Positions 41,615-52,656 of a stretch of DNA of 64,000 nucleotides are shown piece by piece. The stretch is from Richelia intracellularis HH01 (lineage in GTDB: Bacteria; Cyanobacteriota; Cyanobacteriia; Cyanobacteriales; Nostocaceae): positions 57,663 to 121,662 of the forward strand of contig NZ_CAIY01000029.1 of assembly GCF_000350105.1 (NCBI RefSeq). Direction: 5' to 3'. The notes below the pieces were generated by a model. It worked only from the letters and a program-made list of their open reading frames with translations. It had not been told where the DNA came from and did not search any database. The position numbers and the translations under genes were made by a program. Within the stretch, counting starts at the first letter, position 1. Each line of letters opens with the position of its first letter.

Positions 41615-41652
41615 GCCCTTCTATTTAGTTTTTAATCCTGGAAGGGCTTTTT
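41615..41652 (+). terminator. Rho-independent terminator of psbO
   Basis: Stem GCCCTTC (41615-41621) pairs with GAAGGGC (41641-41647) around a 19-nt loop and is followed by TTTTT. It starts 48 bp past the psbO stop. Confidence 0.75.
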
Positions 41653-41808
41653 CATACTTATCAACTAAACCTTGCCTTTGCTATCCTGTAACTTTAAGAA
41701 TTCAGTTGGGGAAGTAATAATAAGAGCAATATGTACCAGGGAAATATCATTTAGTATGTCAACAGCCACATATTTAAATTCAGTAGATAAAAGAGGATAG
41801 AGCAGCTA

Positions 41809-41835
41809 GTATCCAGACTCTATTACTCTGGATAC
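41809..41835. repeat. 9-bp perfect inverted repeat
   Basis: GTATCCAGA (41809-41817) pairs with TCTGGATAC (41827-41835) across a 9-nt loop. Richer in GC than the surrounding DNA; no U-tract follows. Confidence 0.65.
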
Positions 41836-41943
41836 CTCAAGGTAAATATGAGTTTAACCAGTAAAAAATTATCGAAGCTACTGTTATCAAATCTTTGAAA
41901 TATAAAGCCGTAACCAATAACTACTAGTAAAAACATCATGAGA

Positions 41944-41971
41944 AGATATTAAAATAAGAATTTTAATATCT
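41944..41971. repeat. 12-bp perfect inverted repeat
   Basis: AGATATTAAAAT (41944-41955) pairs with ATTTTAATATCT (41960-41971) around AAGA. Confidence 0.7.
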
Positions 41972-42505
41972 AGAAATTGAGTTGAGAATTTTGTGGTGTT
42001 TGTTTATATCAACTGTTACTAAATTATATTATTTTTGCTTGATAGTAGTTTAAAGTTAGTTGCAAAAATACAGGGCCTTGCAAATTAATTTCTGAGTTGT
42101 TATACAATGACTTTATCCTTTTGGCTGTTAGAATTAATCTAAAATTTGAGCAATAAAACCTAATAATAGTAATTATATTATGGTTTCATTATGATATTTG
42201 ATCTGTGGTTATATAAATTTAACTGCAGTTGGTAAATACATAAATTTGTTATTGCTATATGCAACTGTAATCAAGCCGGATTGTGGGTTTTAAATAAACC
42301 TAACCATAAATAATTAGGGAAGAATATCCATCTTCTACTGTTTTCTTTAGCTTGAAAAGCTTTACACATACAATTCTCTTATTTTATAGTTATCTAAGAT
42401 ACCTTCTTGTAGCTTATGGCAACTTTTACAGATAAATATTGTTAACTTATTAAGAAAAGTACAATTATTACTTGATAAATTCCTAATAAATTCCTAGAAA
42501 GACTG

Positions 42506-42553
42506 ATGTATTCTAAAAGCTAATTATCTTGATAATTAGCTTTTAGAATACAT
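42506..42553. repeat. 23-bp perfect inverted repeat, 2-nt centre
   Basis: The arms 42506-42528 and 42531-42553 are exact reverse complements, with only TT between them. This is the longest perfect palindrome in the window. It lies about 940 bp past psbO and 930 bp before the next plus-strand gene, so no gene clearly owns it. Confidence 0.9.
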
Positions 42554-43089
42554 GCATAAAAATCATAATGAGCAGACATTAATAGAAAAACTTCTATAAT
42601 AACTTTAAAGCCTATTTTTATGGGTAATTTATAATGCAAAAAAATGCTATTTTTTATTATCAAAATCTCTTTTATTTTTCTGGTAAAGTTCATTCATTAT
42701 CATAATCTTTATAGTGTAATCCAAAATCAACAAAAATAACCGAATAGCCTTCTATAAACCTAGTGATCTCGACAGATGAGAAATTACAGTAGATTGTATT
42801 AATGGCATTCAACTAAATTTAAACTGCAAATGCATAAGAGCAAAGAAACCTTATCATATAAAGGTTATTCTAATAGATTTATTTGAATTATAGAGTAGAT
42901 ATTCCCAACCCTGAATAGAAGTACAATAGGAAATTAGAATAAATTAGTTATAATTCTGACTAAATTGTAGAATCTTAAATTCAAATCGTCAATTATCGTC
43001 AATTTCTGCAAATACATATGTAAAGCCTCATGTCAATACATCTTAACTAATAGCCCAACATAAATTTCCATATTTTCAAATGTATTACC

Positions 43090-43255
43090 CTAAATAGTTA
43101 TTACCCAAAAGTTAGCAACATTGATACTACCATCACCCATATAGGAACCCATATAGGAATTAGCTGGAGCTAGAATTATTTCAGGGATGATTGCAGTAAT
43201 TAATAACACACTCCAAGTAATTATTAAAGTTCCTAATAAGCTTACAAGTTTTCAT
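43090..43255 (-). pseudogene. Possible frameshifted small secreted or membrane protein
   Basis: From ATG 43255 on the minus strand the run ATGAAAACTT breaks the frame after two codons. Dropping one A gives MKLVSLLGTLIITWSVLLIT, AIIPEIILAPANSYMG and SYMGDGSINVANFWVITI before a TAG at 43090-43092. The hydrophobic core followed by APANS looks like a signal peptide. The duplicated SYMG comes from a 12-bp direct repeat in the DNA. It could be chance; I do not recognise a family. Confidence 0.3.
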
Positions 43256-43479
43256 TTGAAGACATAATATAGTCTAAGAAATAGTATATTGATGGAATAG
43301 ATCCACCTCAATAATGATTTGGAAGCCAAAGTCATTTTGGAAAAATTTGTTGTAAAAGTTGCAAAAAATGTAGGGAAAACTTTATCTTATACATAAGATA
43401 TGTCAGGCTTCTAAAAAAATAAGACCCTCGACAACAGTCTAAAAATTACAACTATAATTTAAATAAAAACGGAAAAATA

Positions 43480-43713
43480 GTGGAGACAAAAGAAAAAGTT
43501 GAGTTCCATAATCTGCCCTTAGCTATTTATAGAGAGATTGCAGCTCATTTAAGTCAATTAGAAGGAGTAATAGTTGAATTAATCCCTCAATCATCCCCAG
43601 AATTTGATTATAACCAAAGCCAAATAGCTGGATTATGGGTTAATTACACTCAAGATGTTGCTCAACAAGTAGAAACGATTCTTGCTTTCTACCGTACTCG
43701 CTATGAAGTTTAA
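43480..43713 (+). CDS. Small conserved-looking hypothetical protein, 77 aa
   Basis: Starts at GTG 43480 (METKEKVEFHNLPLAIYREI). The protein is soluble, with AAHLSQLEGVIVELIPQSSP, SQIAGLWVNYTQDVAQQVET and ILAFYRTRYEV. Its amphipathic pattern and clean open frame in otherwise stop-filled DNA suggest a real gene; proteins of this kind occur in heterocystous cyanobacteria but I know of no function. It stands alone, with about 1.9 kb of spacer before it and 0.7 kb after. Confidence 0.65.
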   Translation: METKEKVEFHNLPLAIYREIAAHLSQLEGVIVELIPQSSPEFDYNQSQIAGLWVNYTQDVAQQVETILAFYRTRYEV

Positions 43714-44421
43714 TTTGTTTTATCTTGCCAATATTTTGCAGGCTATAAAATAACATTAATAATTTTTGTAAAAGCCACCAAAATATTTTTTCTGCTGCTG
43801 CATTCTAAATTAGATATTTATATTTCTAAGTAACATTGACTATCATTTGTTAATAATGGTAACAATTTCAATGTTATCAAACATACATAAACTATTCATA
43901 GGGAAATTATAATGCAAACCCTAAAAATTACTTGGTATTAATTGTTGCCTACCTATCAATCTTTTCTACAAGTTGTCATGAGTATACATTTTCTTAAAAT
44001 TACTGATTGTATAGTATTGACTATAACGAAAATTTTCCATGAACTGAGTAAAATTATCCAATCATCCAGAAATAATAAAACAAGCCAAGAAATTAAGAAT
44101 AAGAAGTATAAGAAAAACCAGTCCTGAGAATTAAAGTTTTTATAGCATAATTATATAGTTATCTATAAGCATGTTAAATCGCTAATTATATAGCAGTAAA
44201 TATCTTCACTGTCTTACCCATATCACTTTTTCGACCACTATTTTGTAGGTGACATAGTTACCAATAAGTCCTTTTAATTTAGTTAAAAATAGAGCATAAA
44301 GTTCTCGTCATATAGCAGGTACGTAAAGTTATTTCATACCATCTTGAACAAAGGTGCAAAATGTCAATATTCCAAACCGAAAAGTACTAAAAGTTGTCCT
44401 GTATCAACATTAAAAATATCA
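43714..44421. other. Intergenic region, 0.7 kb
   Basis: Contains a two-part imperfect hairpin (AACATTGA/TCAATGTT with inner TTGTTA/TAACAA) around 43833-43876. The frame at 43942-44127 is not convincing. No gene supported. Confidence 0.45.
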
Positions 44422-44913
44422 ATGAGTAAACGCTTCAAAAGTCGGTTTTTATTTTGTAACCGCTGGCTAGATAGACGGACAATTGTAAGTAATATGGAGG
44501 CTTTTCAAGACTTAATAGTAATTGTACTGTGTCTGGGGTTGTTTGCCGTAATGCTAACACAGTTGTGGGGAATCTTTGCTATTCTCTCCCAACCTTCCGG
44601 CTATAAGCAAGTAACCGCAAAAATACTTTTTATTTTGATTCTGGTAGAATTATTTCGACTTTTGATAGTTTACCTACAAGAACATAGTATTTCTGTAGGT
44701 GTTGCAGTGGAAGTGACAATTGTCTCTGTGCTCAGGGAAGTTATTGTTTACGGTGCGCTGGGTATATCTGAAGTAAAGACTGCATCTATTTGTGGATTAT
44801 TGCTAATTCTGGGGGGGTTATTATTCGTATGTTCTAAAAAGCCCTATATAGATTGTAAGAGTTCGAATAAGAATTTTTGCCCCCTCATCGAGCAAGATAA
44901 GCTCAACTCCTGA
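44422..44913 (+). CDS. PsiE-like (phosphate-starvation-inducible E family) membrane protein
   Basis: I start it at ATG 44422 (MSKRFKSRFLFCNRWLDRRT), 163 residues; a TTG 26 codons upstream is less likely. It has about four membrane helices: LIVIVLCLGLFAVMLTQLWG, ILFILILVELFRLLIVYLQE, VAVEVTIVSVLREVIVYGAL and SICGLLLILGGLLFVC. ELFRLLIVYLQEH and SVLREVIVYG are the family landmarks. The name comes from E. coli psiE; phosphate control has not been shown in cyanobacteria. Convergent with the TPR gene downstream (40 bp apart). Confidence 0.78.
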   Translation: MSKRFKSRFLFCNRWLDRRTIVSNMEAFQDLIVIVLCLGLFAVMLTQLWGIFAILSQPSGYKQVTAKILFILILVELFRLLIVYLQEHSISVGVAVEVTIVSVLREVIVYGALGISEVKTASICGLLLILGGLLFVCSKKPYIDCKSSNKNFCPLIEQDKLNS

Positions 44914-44953
44914 ATTTAATGTGTAAAGCTATTACAACAGTAGAATTAAATCG

Positions 44954-46027
44954 TTAGCTCATATTTCTCTTGAAAGCTAACCCACTGTACAAATGAAAAA
45001 CTGGATCCCACTTGGGTTTTTCCTGATCAAACAGATACATGTTAGAGGGAATTTTATGTAATACTTCTGTCTCTCCTAGAATTGTTTCTGTAAAGATTGC
45101 AAATTCAGACCAAACCCTTCCTGGAGGTAAGTACTTTTCTAACCACTCCAGGAGGTTATTCCAATTTATTTTCATTGTGCTCTGGGTATTTAGGGGAGCT
45201 AATATTGCACCTTGCTGGAATTCATAACCATGATCATAAATTCTTAAGATACAACTGCGACTGGGTAAATGCAAGTCACAGAAGTGGATATAGTTTTCAA
45301 TTTTGGTTGTTCGTTCTAATTTTCCCCGTATGTTAAAATCCAATCCCTCCTCAAAGATTGGTATTAATCCCAGTACTCGCTGTTCTACTTCTGCCCAATC
45401 AAAATTTAGAATACCGATTTGGTTTAATGCATTCCGACAAACTACGTTACCCTGGTTGACAGATTCAGTAAAATAACAGACTTGAAACACAGTAATATTT
45501 CTAATATCAGATAAATTAACCCAGAAACAGGGTATACCTGCATTTTTTAATTGTTTCCCATAAAATTGAAGTTCCTCCATTCCAGCACTGCGATAAATTC
45601 GCCATCCCTTATTAGGTATAACTGAAATGGCAGTATAGGGATCTATATGCATAATTTGAGCAAATTTGTCAGCTACTTGGGTTTTTGTTTCACCACTTAC
45701 TGGTTCTAATACTAAAACGCCGATTTCTGTATTACCAGACTGAAATTTAGCTTGAGTTATTACCTGTTGAGTTTCCGCCTGTTTAATATCTTGTAATCTT
45801 TGCATACCTTCCCGAGCTTGGGCGAGTATTTTCAAGTTATTTGTACTGCGCAGCAGCTGCATATACATTTTTTCTGCATCTTGGTGTTTACCAGATACTT
45901 CCTGTAATTGACCCAGGTAAAATTGCACCCATAAATTTTCAGGAGATTGTTTCAGTAGCTGTTTGATTAATTTGGCTGCAGTACGGTAATCTTGACTAGC
46001 AAAAGCAGTCGCAACTTGCTCAATCAT
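44954..46027 (-). CDS. Tetratricopeptide-repeat protein of unknown function
   Basis: The 357 residues have a TPR-like N-terminus (1-90; ASQDYRTAAKLIKQLLKQSP, VQFYLGQLQEVSGKHQDAEK). A middle region follows with two similar halves, VLVLEPVSGETKTQVADKFA and VFQVCYFTESVNQGNVVCRN, the first with GWRIYRSAGMEELQFYGKQL. The C-terminus contains CDLHLPSRSCILRIYDHGYE and LEWLEKYLPPGRVW. It is a cyanobacterial-type protein; I know no experimentally defined role. It lies 90 bp downstream of rsmE on the same strand and may be co-transcribed. Confidence 0.7.
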   Translation of the reverse strand: MIEQVATAFASQDYRTAAKLIKQLLKQSPENLWVQFYLGQLQEVSGKHQDAEKMYMQLLRSTNNLKILAQAREGMQRLQDIKQAETQQVITQAKFQSGNTEIGVLVLEPVSGETKTQVADKFAQIMHIDPYTAISVIPNKGWRIYRSAGMEELQFYGKQLKNAGIPCFWVNLSDIRNITVFQVCYFTESVNQGNVVCRNALNQIGILNFDWAEVEQRVLGLIPIFEEGLDFNIRGKLERTTKIENYIHFCDLHLPSRSCILRIYDHGYEFQQGAILAPLNTQSTMKINWNNLLEWLEKYLPPGRVWSEFAIFTETILGETEVLHKIPSNMYLFDQEKPKWDPVFHLYSGLAFKRNMS

Positions 46028-46117
46028 AAATAAATTTGTTTTATTTTACTTAAATCAAATTTTGGCATGTGAGTATGCAAGCCAAATTATTCCATATGAA
46101 TTAGGCATATTCTGGAA

Positions 46118-46864
46118 TTATAGTGTACCTTGATGTATAGAATGCCTAACGGTTGCTTCCAACTCACTTGTAACCACAGATAAAGCCAGTATAGGAGCTG
46201 TTACTGCCCGTAATATACGTTTTCCTAGAGATACTGGCTGAAACCCATTAGTAATTGCTAACTGTATTTCTGTTTCTGTCCACCCCCCTTCTGGTCCTAT
46301 AGCAATTACTATTTCACTTGTAACATAACTTGACGATACTATCTGTTTCAAGTGAGGGTAATAGTCATGACACTCGCAAATAAAACTATATTTAGCTGTA
46401 TTCTTAAGTATTGCACTTTCAAAGTTGACTGGCCCAATAATAGTAGGAATAAAAGCCCTTTTTGACTGTTCTGCAGCCTCTTTGGCAATCCTATGCCACC
46501 GTGCTAATTTTTGGAGACTGGGTTTGAGGAGAGTCCGAGTACTCAGTACCAGAGTGATACAAGTCACTCCTAGCTCTGTACAACAACGTATTACCTCATC
46601 GAATCCATTACCCTTGGGTAAAGCTGCGATGAGAGTAACTGGAACTGGCAATTCTGTTTCGACTTGAAGAGACTTAACAATTTTTGCTGTCCCCTCGTTT
46701 AGCTTGGCTAACCACCATTGTCCCATACCATCCATAGCAATAAAGCTACCATTATTTTGTAGCCGTAGAACTGTGGATAAATAATGTTTTTGGGGAGATG
46801 TAAGGTTAATTTTTCCATTACCAATTTGATCAGGTGCTATCACTATGCGTTGCAATTGTGCCAT
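46118..46864 (-). CDS. rsmE: 16S rRNA (uracil-1498-N3)-methyltransferase
   Basis: SPOUT-class enzyme that methylates U1498 of 16S rRNA in the decoding centre using S-adenosylmethionine. The 248 residues start MAQLQRIVIAPDQ, contain HYLSTVLRLQNNGSFIAMDG, ALPKGNGFDEVIRCCTELGV, RWHRIAKEAAEQSKR and the SAM-binding knot IAIGPEGGWTETEI with SLGKRILRAVTAPILALS. All family motifs are present. It is followed closely by the TPR gene. Confidence 0.94.
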   Translation of the reverse strand: MAQLQRIVIAPDQIGNGKINLTSPQKHYLSTVLRLQNNGSFIAMDGMGQWWLAKLNEGTAKIVKSLQVETELPVPVTLIAALPKGNGFDEVIRCCTELGVTCITLVLSTRTLLKPSLQKLARWHRIAKEAAEQSKRAFIPTIIGPVNFESAILKNTAKYSFICECHDYYPHLKQIVSSSYVTSEIVIAIGPEGGWTETEIQLAITNGFQPVSLGKRILRAVTAPILALSVVTSELEATVRHSIHQGTL

Positions 46865-48883
46865 AAAATAAGAATGGGGAATATTTAATTAACTGGTATC
46901 TATACAGGAAAATCATAAAATAGTACAAAGTTAGAAATTTCATGTGGATTAGTGAGAAAATGAATCAATAAGGTTCTTAAACCTAATTTATGTCGTTTTT
47001 CCCTTTTAATCTTGATTGTTTATTACCGTATGGTATTTAATTCTACGCTGAAGCTTTAATTATGGTTCCTATCTAGCAAAATTTTTTCTGGGTATTAATA
47101 AAGATTATAAGTTGATCAAATAATTACCGATATAGCAATTGCAGTTTATATAAACTCTTTAGAAGTTTCATTTAGAACATTATTTTTACCAAAGTTAATA
47201 ATCTCCAAAAATATATTAAGGACATTAAATTTTTATGCCTGTTAGACTGTTCATAAGTATTAGTTTTAGTAGTATTCAGAATGCAGCATTTATTTTGTAT
47301 AACGATAACAATCGACAGCAAACCATAACAAACACGGTTATAAAACTTCCGTATAATGAGGCACGGATTTTCTAGTTAAAGCCAGAATCTGAACATAAAA
47401 TAATTCTGTGCTCTAAGTATTAAGAAAAATTTATTGAGTTATCAAAATTTTCTATATTGGTTTTTTCACATTAATTATCCTTTTATACCTTATTGGAGAT
47501 TTCTTCTAATTTTAGAATTGAAATAAAGGTAGTGTATTGATCGGAAATGGTGAATACTTTTCCCGAAAACTAACTATAAGTTTATTATAGCAGGTTTATA
47601 AGTGTAAACTTCCAATTATTGATTATGCCCGTTTGATACAAATTCTCATTAAACTTTCTATTTTTTTGTATATCTTGGAATAACTCATTGATAGGTGACA
47701 ATGTAATAGAAAATCTTTAAAAAATAGGCCTATTATGTTAATTTAATTAACTGCATATCCGTATTAATAATTGCCGTAAATATGTAAAATGTAGAGGGAT
47801 AATCGATGCTAACTACCTATAGCTCTTACCTAGAGAAATAAAGTGGAAAACAAACAGGATGTATTTTGTATAGTTGACCATTTCATAATAAGAATTGTTT
47901 TACATCCTTCTTTCAATTCAATATCTAAGGTAGAGCAAGACTTTTGCCTAACATCGTTTCTTCTTAAGCCTATGATTAATAAGTGTTATAAAATCCTGTT
48001 CTGCGGTATTTTTTATGGATGAGTAACAGGACCAAAATATAAGTTAATCAGTACATGAGTAATTATTTAAGTATTTTGAGAAAGCTAAATGGGATTTTAA
48101 CCTCTTCAAAACTCAAAAAAATAAACATTATATTTTTCTTGTAAAATAAAAATTAAAAACACACTTGTAATGACCTGATAGCAGTACATTAATCCTAAAT
48201 TAAGGGGGTGGTATTGATAATATTCGATACTAAAATGAATTTGGAGTTTCTATAACTTTTGAAATATGATAATTCTTCTATCAACTATAAATATATTTAA
48301 TTTAAAAATGGCAAATTTAATTAAGAATAAAAAAATCAATATCTAGAGTTTGATAAATCAGATATAGTACATAAATATGCCCTTACTCAAATAAGATTCC
48401 GTATCAGAAGAATCTCAGATTATTGCAATATAGCCGTAAATTATAATGATTATTTAGGGTTTACTGTACTATGTATTGGTAATAGTATGAAATGTACTTT
48501 ATAAAAAAATATGTTTATGATATTAAAACTTTAAATTTTTTAACCTTGATAAATTTCCCTATGGTAATATTATACTGAAATATTGTTTGTTCTCAACTTC
48601 TGGCTTGATTGGATTTAAACTCCTAACAGCCAATGAGTAATTAGCAAAATAAGTGTAGAAAATATGATAATTACAGCGCAGGAGCAGTTGTATTCCTGGT
48701 AAGCAAAAATTGCAACCAGGAAATTTAGTAGAGGATCAGGCCAGGATGTCTTGTTTCATAAGAGTTTACATCAAAGAGAGTCTTGCAAAAAATATGTTTA
48801 ATTTAGTTATCCTCAAAAATAATAATACCCTTACCTATTAATAAGTAATTCAACCCAAAAATATGGGCTGATTTATGATTTTT
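46865..48883. other. Gene desert, 2.0 kb
   Basis: No reading frame, RNA gene or strong repeat was recognised. A weak hairpin CAACCCA/TGGGCTG at 48851-48870, with one G-U pair on the minus strand, may be the end signal of the sulfite reductase gene. Confidence 0.5.
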
Positions 48884-50797
48884 TTACTCAGTTTTTAAAT
48901 ATGCCTTGAGTGCAGCATCCAATATATCCGTCATGGATTTACTCTTAGTCTCAGCAGTGGCTTTTAGTTGATTGTAAACATCATCACGCACTGTTATTCT
49001 ATGGCCCCCTGTGTTTCTGCGTTTATCTACTCTACTCTGGTAATTTTCCACAAATGTACGGATAGCCTCAAAACCAACACGGGTACAAAAATCACCAAAG
49101 CTTTCATGATTCTCACGTGAATTTTTAAAGAAGACAAAAATTGGTTCTAGAAATTTTTCCAAATCATTATGATGCAATTTTTGAATATAAGGTTTTGCTA
49201 GTCTGGTTTGATTAGGTGAACCTCCTAACCAAACTTGGTAATACTCTGGTGCACTACCTACAAATCCTAGTTCTGCCATATAAGGGCGGGCACAACCATT
49301 AGGACAGCCAGTCATCCTAATTACAAAATGCTCTTTCTTTAAACCCAATTTATTTAAAAGTGCCCGAATCCTTTCTAAAAAACCTGGGATAGCTCTTTCC
49401 GACTCCGTAATAGCTAGGCCACAGGTAGGTAATGCTGGGCATGCCATGGAATATCTGACCAGAGATTCAATCTTTTCAGGATTGGTAATAATACCAAAAC
49501 GGTAGAAAACTTCTTCAATAGCTACCTTGTTTTCTGGTGCTATTTCATATAGCAATAGATTTTGGCTGGGAGTAATACGGATTGGCAGATCAAATAGCTG
49601 TATAACTTCCCTTAAAGCTGTTTTTAATTGGAAATTACCTTCATCTTTAATTCGGCCATTATTAATAGGAACTCCCAAAAATAGCTTGCCATCGCCTTGC
49701 TGATTCCAACCCAAGAAATCCTGGTATCTAAACTCTGGTAGTGATTTGGATATTTCTATAGATTTACCAAAATAATTTTCTACCATGGAGCGAAATTTTT
49801 CTATGCCCCAGTCATGTATTAAGTATTTTAATCGGGCACGACGACGATTGGTGCGATTACCATAATCTCTCTGAGTAGCAATAATAGCCTTTACTAAATT
49901 ATAAACTTCTTCCTTCGCCACGTAACCAAAAGGAACAGCTGCTCTAGCAAAGGTTTCTTCCTTATTATGTGTTCTTCCTAAACCTCCACCAGCAAAAATA
50001 TTAAAGCCTCGTAATTCTCCCTCTGTACCTGTAATTACTACTAGGCTCAAATCTTGAGTATATATATCAATGGAATTGTCCCCAGGAACTGTAACCGAGA
50101 TTTTAAACTTACGTGGCATATAGTGATTGCCATAGATAGGTTCCTCCTGGCCTCTTATAACGGTACCATTGGGATCATTTAATCTGGCAACTTTTACCTC
50201 TGGATTTTCCTCACCACTTATTGCCTTTTCCCCATCTAGCCAAATCTCGTAGTATGCACCTGTTTGTGGTGTGAGTACATTTGCAATCTTGTCAGCATAC
50301 TCCCAAGCATACTTGTATTCTGCCCGATTTTTAAAAGGTGCAGGTGGTGCCATTACATTGCGATTTAAATCTCCACAAGCCCCTAAAGTCGAACCCATAT
50401 TCCTAATAATGGCTGCAACTGTTGCTTTAAGATTCTTTTTTAAAATCCCGTGCAATTGAAATCCCTGTCTAGTAGTAGCTCTTAGGGTATTATTCCCATA
50501 TTGATAAGACAGTTTATCCAGAGTTAAGTAAAGCTGAGGAGGAATAAAACCACCAGGACTTCTGGTACGTAGCATCATCTGATAGTCTTTTTCCTGCCCC
50601 TTGACTCGATTATCACGGTTATCCTGCTGGTATGAACCATGAAACTTAAGAATTTGTATGGCTTCTTCACTGAAGTGAGTTGTATCCTGAAGTAACTCGG
50701 TTGCTACAGGCTCGCGCAGAAAATTACTGCGTCCCTTAATACCTTCTAGTTTGGAAGGCTTTTGGCTAGTTGTTGCAGGAGGAGCAGATTTCACCAT
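48884..50797 (-). CDS. sir: Ferredoxin-sulfite reductase
   Basis: Reduces sulfite to sulfide with six electrons from ferredoxin, in sulfur assimilation. I start it at ATG 50797 ([20 protein letters not shown]), 637 residues; the 33 codons upstream are leader. [20 protein letters not shown] and [16 protein letters not shown] lie in the first sulfite/nitrite reductase repeat, [16 protein letters not shown] near 155, and the siroheme/[4Fe-4S] ligands CPALPTCG and [13 protein letters not shown] near 460 and 505. The last 50 residues ([36 protein letters not shown]) look like a ribbon-helix-helix fold appended to the enzyme. Confidence 0.94.
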   Translation of the reverse strand: MVKSAPPATTSQKPSKLEGIKGRSNFLREPVATELLQDTTHFSEEAIQILKFHGSYQQDNRDNRVKGQEKDYQMMLRTRSPGGFIPPQLYLTLDKLSYQYGNNTLRATTRQGFQLHGILKKNLKATVAAIIRNMGSTLGACGDLNRNVMAPPAPFKNRAEYKYAWEYADKIANVLTPQTGAYYEIWLDGEKAISGEENPEVKVARLNDPNGTVIRGQEEPIYGNHYMPRKFKISVTVPGDNSIDIYTQDLSLVVITGTEGELRGFNIFAGGGLGRTHNKEETFARAAVPFGYVAKEEVYNLVKAIIATQRDYGNRTNRRRARLKYLIHDWGIEKFRSMVENYFGKSIEISKSLPEFRYQDFLGWNQQGDGKLFLGVPINNGRIKDEGNFQLKTALREVIQLFDLPIRITPSQNLLLYEIAPENKVAIEEVFYRFGIITNPEKIESLVRYSMACPALPTCGLAITESERAIPGFLERIRALLNKLGLKKEHFVIRMTGCPNGCARPYMAELGFVGSAPEYYQVWLGGSPNQTRLAKPYIQKLHHNDLEKFLEPIFVFFKNSRENHESFGDFCTRVGFEAIRTFVENYQSRVDKRRNTGGHRITVRDDVYNQLKATAETKSKSMTDILDAALKAYLKTE

Positions 50798-50829
50798 TTC
50801 AATTGTTGTCGTTTTCTCAATAAGGCATA

Positions 50830-50869
50830 AATAAAAACCGAAGTAGAAATTCAGCAGCACTAAATTCGG
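50830..50869 (-). promoter_or_regulatory. Possible leader hairpin with U-tract ahead of sir
   Basis: On the minus strand, CCGAA pairs with TTCGG (plus-strand 50838-50842 and 50865-50869), with further pairing inside, followed by TTTTTAT about 30 nt before the sir ATG. Just upstream (50873-50893) is a strikingly GC-rich block, GACCCGGTCCCCGTGG on the minus strand, in otherwise AT-rich DNA. Together these could be a 5' regulatory RNA or attenuator. I do not recognise a known riboswitch. Confidence 0.35.
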
Positions 50870-51260
50870 CTTGTTTCCACGGGGACCGGGTCGCATTCTA
50901 GAAGAATATATACAATATTACCATGGGTAAAAGTTGGGTTCATTAGCAATACAATATTTATTGTAAAAACCAATCATAAAGTTGCATTGCTGCTTGATTG
51001 AGCTAATAAATTATTGAAAGCCCAAACTTATGATTAGCATGTTGTTACTTCTTACTTTCCACTGTTAGCTGGTGTATATCATTATTCTAGTTGTCTATTT
51101 TCAGTTATGAATTATACCTATGTTAGAAGTATACGGCTTAATTGACACTTAATTTGATATAATAGTTAATTGAAAGTCTTTTAACTTATTATTTCTAATA
51201 TCAATGCTATTATCAACAAATTGAAGCAGTAGTAGATGTGATAATTAGTGATAACTATAG

Positions 51261-51299
51261 GAACATAAGTTTATTCTTATGATGAATGAACTTATGTTC
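51261..51299. repeat. 16-bp inverted repeat with one G-T pair
   Basis: GAACATAAGTTTATTC (51261-51276) pairs with GAATGAACTTATGTTC (51284-51299) around a 7-nt loop; a single T-G position is a wobble pair in RNA. It lies 31 bp before a second long palindrome. Confidence 0.8.
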
Positions 51300-51330
51300 A
51301 GTTCCATACTTTGCCCTAGATTTTTGTTGC

Positions 51331-51365
51331 TTGAGTATCTTTGAATAATATTCAAAGATACTCAA
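51331..51365. repeat. 17-bp perfect inverted repeat, 1-nt centre
   Basis: TTGAGTATCTTTGAATA (51331-51347) is followed, after one A, by its exact reverse complement (51349-51365). Confidence 0.88.
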
Positions 51366-52656
51366 AAGATTGGCCTTACCATATTTATAATGCAAAGTAA
51401 TAATACATATTTATCATGTAAACAAACCTAGTTTTCCAGTAATGAGTGAATATAAAAACACTTAATAAATATTATTATCATATAATCATTTCGTAGAAAG
51501 TTACCTTAGGCAGATGTGGAAAATTTTACCACTGAAATAGACTAATTTCTCCATATCAAATCCTTCCCTCTCATAAGTAACTTCAGAAAATATGCTGACA
51601 TTAGTATCCCTGGTATTTATTCTCTATGTGGACTTGCCATATACTTGGTCATCTATACTAAAAATAAATATAAAAACAAGTTAAAATAATACAATAAATT
51701 TTTGTGAGAACTTATAGAAGTTTAGGTCCAAAAAGACAAATATTCTATTCAAAGAAATTGCACCATTATTTAAATATATTAAATCAACGAATTTGCATCA
51801 TTTTTAAGGGCTTCACTTTAACGATAACTTGCATAATAATGCCACTAACAGGTTGATTATTGTACAATACCAAATAATTTTATGTATATATAAGTTATTA
51901 TGTGTATGGGCTAGGAAATTTTCTATTTTGAATCGAGTTTCTAAGTATTTATCTAAAAAAATACTAAGAGCATAATAATTGCGACTTTTATTAAAATTCT
52001 GAAGATTCCTATATGTCAAATTAATAGATGCCAGACTTTATAATAATAATAATTGGTTATAAAAGTAAACAAATCTGATTATTAGTTGAAATAGAGGAAA
52101 ATATATTAGTACATAAGATGTCCCAGGAGAATCAAAAATCAACTATTTTTTTACCTAAATTTTGCAAATACAAAGTCTATATTATTAGTTAATTAACTTT
52201 TATTAGTGAGGATATTCTTTTTCGGATATATTATGAAATTAAAATTTATATGTATTGCTCTAAATATGGATTTTATAGTCGCTATTTTAGCATAACCAAA
52301 ATAACTAAACTCAGAGAAAATATTTCAGCATTTATCTATAAGTAATTGGTTGCTAATAATTAATAATATTCTAGTTAAACTAACCTATTTATCATCATAG
52401 GAGTTATTATGGTTTACAAACTAGTCAATAACTATCACTATTATAAATATAGCTACCGTATAACATGACAAGTTAAATAAAAGGTTGATCGAAAACTAAA
52501 TTTACCATTTTGACCTGACAGTATCTCAAAATGTAATTTTTTAAGATAAACATGATTTCCAATTGATATTGGGGTATATTTAAATTTAAAGCACTGGTAA
52601 AATATCGAAATTAATTTAGTTTTAGAATTTAAAAACTAAAACCAAAACCATAGGAT

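Larger units (their letters stand above)
41653..43089. other. Gene desert downstream of psbO, 1.4 kb
   Basis: No reading frame of interest. Inverted repeats at 41809-41835, 41944-41971 and 42506-42553 are listed separately. Confidence 0.5.

Noticed and set aside
43942..44127. 61-codon plus-strand frame ending in a Lys/Asn-rich tail
   Set aside because: TTG start, low-complexity basic end and no family signal; probably random.
51813..52019. 68-codon minus-strand frame in the sir-kinase desert
   Set aside because: Composition typical of translated AT-rich spacer; no start signal or homology that I recognise.
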